Of a stretch of 64,000 nucleotides of DNA, positions 59,331 through 64,000 are shown in pieces. The stretch covers positions 45,937 to 109,936 of the forward strand of contig CAZPGZ010000008.1 of the NCBI GenBank assembly GCA_964586075.1. The letters are read 5' to 3'. A model generated the notes under the pieces. The model searched no databases. It was given only the letters and a program-made list of their open reading frames with translations, and was not told the origin of the DNA. How positions within the stretch are numbered: the first letter of the stretch is position 1; every line of letters begins with the position of its first letter. Source of the stretch: JBAZLV01 sp964586075 (lineage in GTDB: Bacteria; Nitrospirota; UBA9217). The translations under genes and the position numbers were made by a program.

Positions 59331-61076
59331 TCAGCAATACAGCGGATCCGCGCACGTGAGCACCTGACCGCTCCTGCTGCCGCTCCTGAAAATCGTGATA
59401 CCTTTTACTCCTTCCCTGTATGCAAGAAGATACGCCTGCCGCACATCCTCCCGGGTGGCCTTCTGCGGAAAATTGATGGTCTTAGACACGGCGTTGTCAG
59501 TATGGCGCTGGAACGCTGCCTGCATGCGGACATGCCATGCAGGTGCAATGTCAAAGGCGGTCACGAACACGCGCTGCACGTCTTCCGGCACCCCGGAAAT
59601 GCTCCGGAGAGAAGCGCCTGCGGCAATGCGCATTAAGAGTTCACTGCTGTAAAATCCCCTCTCCTTCGCCGTATCAAGAAAGAACCTGTTCACTTCAGGC
59701 AGCATGAGATCACCGAGAATATGCCGCTCGAACGACAGGGCAAACAGCGGTTCAATACCGCTTGAACATCCCGCAATGATCGAGAGAGTGCCCGTGGGCG
59801 CGACCGTGGTTACGGTGGCGTTCCGAAGCTTCGGCCCTCCTTTGCGGTCATACATGCTCCCCCGGTAATTGGGGAATACACCCCTTTCCAGAGCGAGCTT
59901 TTCCGACATCTCCCGTCCTTTTTCCCGTACAAACTTCATTATCATTTCGCCGGTCTGCAGCGCTTCCTCGGAATCATACGGAATACCGAGCCTGATCAAC
60001 AAGTCGGCAAAACCCATAACCCCGAGTCCGATCTTCCGGTTGCCCTTTGCCATGCGGTCAATCTGATCAAGCGGGTACCGGCTCATGTCGATTACATTAT
60101 CAAGAAAATGGACCGCGGTCCGCACAGACCGGCCGAGTTTGTCCCAATCTATTTCACCAACGCCGCTTTTGGTTTTTACCATGAGGCTGAGATTGATTGA
60201 GCCCAGATTGCACGGCTCGTACGCGAGCAGCGGCTGCTCACCGCAGGGATTCGTGCTCTCCATGTCCCCGAGCTGCGGCGTGGGGTTGTCGCGGTTTACG
60301 CGGTCGAGGAAAATGACGCCCGGATCGCCGTTCTGCCAGGCCATATCCACAATTTTATCGAAGACATCCCTTGCCTTCAGCTGATTGACCTTTCTCCGGT
60401 TCGCCGGATTGACAAACACCAGGTCTCTGTCCTCTTCCACCAGACGCATAAACTCTTCCGTGATCGCGACGGAAATATTGAAGTTCGAAAGCTCCTTGTT
60501 GTTTGCCTTGGCCGAAATAAATTCCAGGATATCCGGATGGTCCACGCTCAGGATGCCCATGTTGGCCCCCCGGCGCGCACCGCCCTGCTTGATCACTTCC
60601 GTGGTGGCGTTGAAGACCCGCATGAAGGAAACCGGCCCGCTTGCAACGCCGCCGGTTGTACGCACGGTATCATTCTTCGGCCGCAGATGGCTGAATGAAA
60701 AACCGGTCCCGCCGCCGCTCTGGTGGATGAGGGCCGTGTTCTTTACGCTCTCAAAAATGGATTCCAAGGAATCTTCAATCGGAAGAACGAAACAGGCCGC
60801 AAGCTGCTGGAGAGGACGGCCCGCGTTCATCAGGGTCGGCGAATTCGGCAAAAATTCGAGGCTGGACATGATGCGGAAAAACTCTTCTTCTGTCGTGTGT
60901 ACATCCGCGTGGTCGTGATATATCAAGTCCGCTTGAGCAATATTGACCGCCACCCGCTGGAACATCTCTTCCGGCGTCTCGATCACACTGCCCTGTTCGT
61001 CTTTCTTGAGATACCTTCGGGCAAGAACAGTCAGCGCGTTCGGTGTTAATTTCGTGTCTGGCGTTTCGAGTGCCAT
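59331..61076 (-). CDS. nrdJ: adenosylcobalamin-dependent (class II) ribonucleotide reductase
   Basis: 581 residues. Active-site blocks: LAACFVLPIEDSLESIF, ESTNPCGEQPLL with the catalytic cysteine triad region, CNLGSINLSL and APTGTLSIIAGCSSGIEP. It makes deoxynucleotides with a B12 radical, fitting the corrinoid-rich metabolism. It ends DPLYC, shorter than long NrdJ forms with a C-terminal zinc tail; the last Cys may take part in re-reduction. AGGAG ribosome site fixes the ATG at 61076. Confidence 0.93.
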   Translation of the reverse strand: MALETPDTKLTPNALTVLARRYLKKDEQGSVIETPEEMFQRVAVNIAQADLIYHDHADVHTTEEEFFRIMSSLEFLPNSPTLMNAGRPLQQLAACFVLPIEDSLESIFESVKNTALIHQSGGGTGFSFSHLRPKNDTVRTTGGVASGPVSFMRVFNATTEVIKQGGARRGANMGILSVDHPDILEFISAKANNKELSNFNISVAITEEFMRLVEEDRDLVFVNPANRRKVNQLKARDVFDKIVDMAWQNGDPGVIFLDRVNRDNPTPQLGDMESTNPCGEQPLLAYEPCNLGSINLSLMVKTKSGVGEIDWDKLGRSVRTAVHFLDNVIDMSRYPLDQIDRMAKGNRKIGLGVMGFADLLIRLGIPYDSEEALQTGEMIMKFVREKGREMSEKLALERGVFPNYRGSMYDRKGGPKLRNATVTTVAPTGTLSIIAGCSSGIEPLFALSFERHILGDLMLPEVNRFFLDTAKERGFYSSELLMRIAAGASLRSISGVPEDVQRVFVTAFDIAPAWHVRMQAAFQRHTDNAVSKTINFPQKATREDVRQAYLLAYREGVKGITIFRSGSRSGQVLTCADPLYC

Positions 61077-61090
61077 GTCCTCTGCTCCTG

Positions 61091-61120
61091 AATATATTGT
61101 AGCACTATTAATATGTGCAA
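61091..61120 (-). promoter_or_regulatory. probable nrdJ promoter overlapping a palindrome
   Basis: Minus strand TTGCAC (61120-61115), 18-base spacer, TATATT (61096-61091). Within the spacer lies a near-perfect palindrome at 61102-61118 (GCACTATTAATATGTGC), similar in general shape to an NrdR box. No cobalamin-riboswitch structure is recognisable. Confidence 0.4.
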
Positions 61121-61385
61121 TAATGCGAAACCGGCCCGGCCTTAAAACAATATTCAATTGCGTTATAAGACCCCGCATGCCACAACCGCGTTTCTTCTAA
61201 AAAAGCTATTCCATAAATTGCATATTAGTCAACCTAATATAACTTGACGACAATTTGAATGTTAGTCATTTTACAATATCTTGCGAATTCAGCCGGATAC
61301 GTCAAATTCTTTCTTAAATTCATTGACACTTATTCCAACTCTATGCTATGTTTTCCGAAGAGCTAATATCTGGTTAGTTCCTAAA
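61121..61385. other. AT-rich intergenic stretch at the edge of the low-GC segment
   Basis: Apart from the nrdJ promoter at 61091-61120, I see only short repeats: ATTAG/CTAAT (inverted) and GTCAA/TTGAC (inverted) around 61225-61252. They may belong to the promoter region of the gene at 61386, but no confident -35/-10 pair is visible. Confidence 0.4.
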
Positions 61386-62000
61386 ATGGAATTCGAAGAA
61401 CTTAAAAAAGAAATGATCTCGCAAAAGGAACAAGCAATCCGGGATCTCGGTAATCAAGGCAAAAAGGATAGAGAAATTTTTACAGTTTATGCATTTCTCA
61501 GGTGCCTTAACGTACCGTTTCAGAACAACGAAATTATTCCAGTAGCGGATCAGTTCCCTGACATTCTATTTCGAGATGCGATTTTTGAAATAAAGGAATT
61601 AATGGACCCCGGCCGTAAGCGTCTTGATGAGTATAAAAAGACCCTTAATAAAATCAAAGCTTCTACTTCACTTCGAGACTTGATGGAACAATACACGCCT
61701 GTTGATTATTCCTTAGAAGCAATTTACGATAAAGTTCAATTCAAGGTAACGGGCATTTCCAATCATTACTCGATTGAATCACGGAATTCTAGCGATTTAA
61801 TAATATATTTTAATTTGCTAGAAGCAATTGTTCCTGACCCAAAAAATAGTAAACTAATTTCATTCGACGCTAAGGGATGGCGATCTATTTCTGTAGTGGG
61901 AAGCAGCTGGGCTTACGTTATTGAATCAAATCAAAATGCGCCAAAATTTCTTCAGAATAATATGCATTGTTTCAAAAGAAACTATGGAGCATGGGACTAG
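61386..62000 (+). CDS. DUF1780-like putative nuclease
   Basis: 204 residues. An N-terminal helix, then the conserved PDILFRDAIFEIKELMDPGRKRLDEYKK, typical of DUF1780 proteins, whose PD...E.K arrangement recalls PD-(D/E)xK nucleases. Base composition here is markedly AT-richer than the flanks and codon use differs (many TTA, AAT, ATA codons), suggesting acquisition by transfer. The ATG at 61386 is chosen because similarity begins there; no ribosome site is clear. Confidence 0.7.
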   Translation: MEFEELKKEMISQKEQAIRDLGNQGKKDREIFTVYAFLRCLNVPFQNNEIIPVADQFPDILFRDAIFEIKELMDPGRKRLDEYKKTLNKIKASTSLRDLMEQYTPVDYSLEAIYDKVQFKVTGISNHYSIESRNSSDLIIYFNLLEAIVPDPKNSKLISFDAKGWRSISVVGSSWAYVIESNQNAPKFLQNNMHCFKRNYGAWD

Positions 62001-62067
62001 TTGATTCGTCTTGGAAAGAATAATATTTCGGCGAGTGAACTCGTCATTAGACCAGGAGGAAATTCCG

Positions 62068-62520
62068 ATGCGGTTAAGAGCATATTTGATTTTCCTATTA
62101 TTTCTAGTGCCAAGCCTTGCCTGGTCCCAAGAGCTCTGCCCTTCAACCAAATCACTTACGCCGGATCAAGCCCCTGAACTGAAAATGAGCGACAAAGACT
62201 TCACGATGCCAGAAGCTATGAGATCGCTTGATTGGCTTGAGAATAAATCCTGGGACGTGATAAAGAGATTTAAAACTACACGCGAACTTCTCGACTGTAC
62301 GGAGTGCTTTGGGATTCCATTCCCAAACAGTGTCGCAAAAGTTAAGGGCACACTCCTTAGACAGACTGCGTTGCTGGAACGAGAACGTCTCGAAGTAGCC
62401 AAGTTGAAATTGAAGAATGGTTCAGGTAACAATGACGACGTTGCTGCAGCCCAAAAGCGTTTTGAAAAAACGCGAAAAGATTATTGCACATTCACGGAAA
62501 AGGCCGAATACGTGGACTAA
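62068..62520 (+). CDS. small secreted protein, unknown
   Basis: 150 residues; signal peptide 1-19 (ends AWS) and then a helical, charged domain with four cysteines that may form disulfides. No family recognised. AGGAGGA at 62053-62059 sets the ATG at 62068. Also AT-rich, part of the same segment as the DUF1780 gene. Confidence 0.55.
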   Translation: MRLRAYLIFLLFLVPSLAWSQELCPSTKSLTPDQAPELKMSDKDFTMPEAMRSLDWLENKSWDVIKRFKTTRELLDCTECFGIPFPNSVAKVKGTLLRQTALLERERLEVAKLKLKNGSGNNDDVAAAQKRFEKTRKDYCTFTEKAEYVD

Positions 62521-62648
62521 CAGCTGGAACCAACCTGGCGCTCGACTGCGACGCGCCATGCGCCGCGTTCTTTTCCCTATTCTCTTGAACAGAAACCAGA
62601 TAGTACAAGATATACACCCCACCTTTTACTTCTCATGAACCATTTAGT

Positions 62649-62679
62649 AAAAAAGCCCCGAATCGCTTCGAGGCTTTTC
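62649..62679. terminator. terminator, probably bidirectional
   Basis: AAAAGCCCCGAA (62651-62662) pairs with TTCGAGGCTTTT (62667-62678) with one mismatch and a four-base loop; A- and T-runs on the two sides serve both converging genes. The 62521-62648 stretch before it holds nothing recognisable. Confidence 0.8.
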
Positions 62680-62707
62680 AAATTCTTTCAGTATATTTTA
62701 CTTCATA

Positions 62708-63469
62708 TTACGTGCCGAACAGCAGCAACAGTGCGGCAACAACCGGGGTTGAAATCATGGCGGCTTTTAGAACGGCGGGAGGAAACCGTCTGGTAAACTT
62801 CGCGCCGATAAATGTTCCGCTCATCAATCCCGCGATGACCGTAAAAAATAGCTTCATGTCAAGATAGCCTGCTGTCAAATACCCCAATCCCCCGAGCAAA
62901 GCAATGGGCAGCGTCACCAGCATCGTTGTGCCGGCAACTTCCGGCAGTGACAGGCTGAAAAAAACAAGCAGCCCGAGCTGAATAAACAGGGAAGCACCGA
63001 TACCAAAAGTGCCTGACAAAAGCCCCGTGGTAATTCCGACACCAGCGGCTGCAACCCAGAATCCTGGGCCTTTTGAAACAATTTTATCTTCCATGCGGTT
63101 GAAAACGCCGTTCGGGTAGAACGACATCCGGAAACAGAGCAACCCGGCGGAAAGAAGCAACATGCCGCCTGTCAGCTTCGTTAACGCATACTCCGGCAGC
63201 AATGTTGCTATTTTAACTCCCAAATATGCTCCAACAGCTCCAAACAATCCAACAGCCAGCCCGCATTTTACCGCGACATTCTTTTCCCGAAAATGGCTGT
63301 ACACTCCGGCAACGGTGGTAAATCCCATTGCGCCGAGTGAAGTCCCCAGCGCGGTATGGATGGGGATATTGAATCCCACGCTCAAAATCGCGATGACAAT
63401 GCCCGCCCCGCCGACGCCGATAAAGCCAAGCAGCAGGCCCAGCGAAAACATTGCGGCAAGGATCAGCAT
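62708..63469 (-). CDS. TauE/SafE-family sulfite/organic anion exporter
   Basis: 253 residues with about eight hydrophobic helices and the duplicated TauE motifs (GFIGVGGAGIVIAIL, GLLSGTFGIGASLF). Members export sulfite or sulfonate-derived anions, or act in other anion transport; substrate unproven. Gene is separate from the methyltransferase downstream on the same strand. Confidence 0.85.
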   Translation of the reverse strand: MLILAAMFSLGLLLGFIGVGGAGIVIAILSVGFNIPIHTALGTSLGAMGFTTVAGVYSHFREKNVAVKCGLAVGLFGAVGAYLGVKIATLLPEYALTKLTGGMLLLSAGLLCFRMSFYPNGVFNRMEDKIVSKGPGFWVAAAGVGITTGLLSGTFGIGASLFIQLGLLVFFSLSLPEVAGTTMLVTLPIALLGGLGYLTAGYLDMKLFFTVIAGLMSGTFIGAKFTRRFPPAVLKAAMISTPVVAALLLLFGT

Positions 63470-63560
63470 CTTTTATTTCTCTTCAAAGCCGTCATGGTAA
63501 GTATATTTTTTGTTTAACATTATCGTTAATGATATTTTTTCAGTCTCGGCTCGGAATCGG

Positions 63561-64000
63561 TCACGCTTTCTTTATCAACCGCGCTCCGAAAAAACCGTCC
63601 ATTTCAGGAACAAGCGGATATGAATGAAAAAAACCATTTTCATCCACCAGCTTGGCAGCTGTTTCAGACAAATGCGCGGCGGGAGCATCGAGCGAGAAAT
63701 TTCCTCCGCTCTTTGAAAGGAATTGCTCAATGACTGATTCGTTCTCTTCCGGTTCCGTAGAGCAGGTCGCATAGACAAGCGCTCCGCCGGGCTTCAGAAG
63801 GTCCGCGCAGTTTTTAAGAATCACTTTTTGCTTTGTCTGATACTCCTCGAACAGTCCTTCTTTTTTGCACCACCGTCCGTCAGGATGACGGCGCAGCACT
63901 CCGAGGCCTGAACAGGGCGCATCAACCAGCATTTTGTCGAATGTGCCCTTCCGGTACCGTGACGCATCGCCCAGCATCGGGGTGATGATCCGTGTCCCGA
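63561..64000 (-). CDS. RsmB/NOP-family rRNA m5C methyltransferase, 3' part
   Basis: Gene entering from beyond the right edge; only the C-terminal ~145 residues are inside. The catalytic region is clear: VDAPCSGLGVLRRHP, with the motif IV cysteine, and YATCSTEPEENE, with the motif VI catalytic cysteine, plus the terminal MDGFFGARL. It methylates cytosine-5 of rRNA (RsmB-like). The start and N-terminal NusB-like domain, if any, lie outside. Confidence 0.9.
   Translation of the reverse strand, partial: GTRIITPMLGDASRYRKGTFDKMLVDAPCSGLGVLRRHPDGRWCKKEGLFEEYQTKQKVILKNCADLLKPGGALVYATCSTEPEENESVIEQFLSKSGGNFSLDAPAAHLSETAAKLVDENGFFHSYPLVPEMDGFFGARLIKKA

Noticed and set aside
59331..61076. nrdJ truncated at its 3' end
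   Set aside because: All catalytic blocks are present and a natural stop follows; short class II enzymes of this length are known.
61077..61385. Cobalamin riboswitch before nrdJ
   Set aside because: No B12-box-like sequence or compact fold was visible, and the predicted transcript leader is very short.

Overview
This window is ordinary bacterial chromosome: dense coding, short intergenic gaps, moderately high GC. I see no rRNA, tRNA, IS element or CRISPR array. The gene set points to an anaerobic, B12- and selenium-using autotroph or acetyl-CoA-pathway organism. It has acetyl-CoA synthase, the corrinoid protein and its methyltransferase, a selenocysteine formate dehydrogenase, an Hdr-linked methylene-THF reductase, class II ribonucleotide reductase, ThyX and a flavocytochrome c fumarate reductase. 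A Nitrospirota or Desulfobacterota lineage is the likeliest host; this is inference from gene content, not a phylogenetic result.

Layout. 0.1-10 kb (+ strand): a PEBP-family protein, ATP synthase a and c subunits on their own (atpB, atpE, then a strong terminator), an MFS exporter, gltX followed by a DUF402 / methyltransferase-like / DUF402 trio, then an S4 RNA-binding protein, pdxA, an AI-2E-type permease and a LOG-family protein. 10-15.7 kb: mostly minus-strand accessory genes (VTT membrane protein, zinc-ribbon protein, tetraheme flavocytochrome c, isochorismatase-like hydrolase, cupin and two unknowns) plus a plus-strand RRM protein.

15.8-39 kb (all minus strand): a C1-metabolism island. 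Read in transcription order it holds 5-formyl-THF cyclo-ligase, folE, hdrC, hdrB, a giant hdrA fusion, mvhD, metV, metF, panB, then (from a probable internal promoter) thyX, cooC, a DUF2520 reductase possibly acting as ketopantoate reductase, acsE, acsD, acsC, acsB, a selenocysteine formate dehydrogenase and fhs, ending at a strong terminator. This covers formate formation, formyl-THF synthesis, methylene-THF reduction, methyl transfer and acetyl-CoA synthesis. The CODH catalytic subunit (acsA/cooS) and the folD/fchA steps are not in the window. The most interesting item is the 1,477-residue HdrA. A complete GltD/NfnB-type NAD(P)H oxidoreductase module is inserted inside one HdrA copy, and a second HdrA copy is fused behind it. 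It lies in an operon with MetF/MetV and HdrB/HdrC/MvhD, so it is a candidate for an unusual electron-bifurcating methylene-THF reductase.

39-49 kb: rlmN overlapping a two-gene UxaA/SuyAB-type lyase, an uncharacterised Arg-rich-tailed helical protein, a LysR regulator, a secreted superoxide-reductase-like protein, a nitroreductase, and an oxidative pentose-phosphate operon (rpiB, gnd, zwf, pgl) with a recognisable promoter. 49-61 kb: secreted DUF6599 protein, secreted amidohydrolase, PQ-loop protein, tam, Tat-exported aldo/keto reductase with ferredoxin tail, divergent pgk, a double-HhH secreted protein, two small proteins, an OmpA protein and class II nrdJ. 61.2-62.6 kb is visibly AT-richer and carries a DUF1780 putative nuclease and a secreted unknown, suggesting acquired DNA. 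The window ends with a TauE/SafE permease and the 3' part of an rRNA m5C methyltransferase gene.
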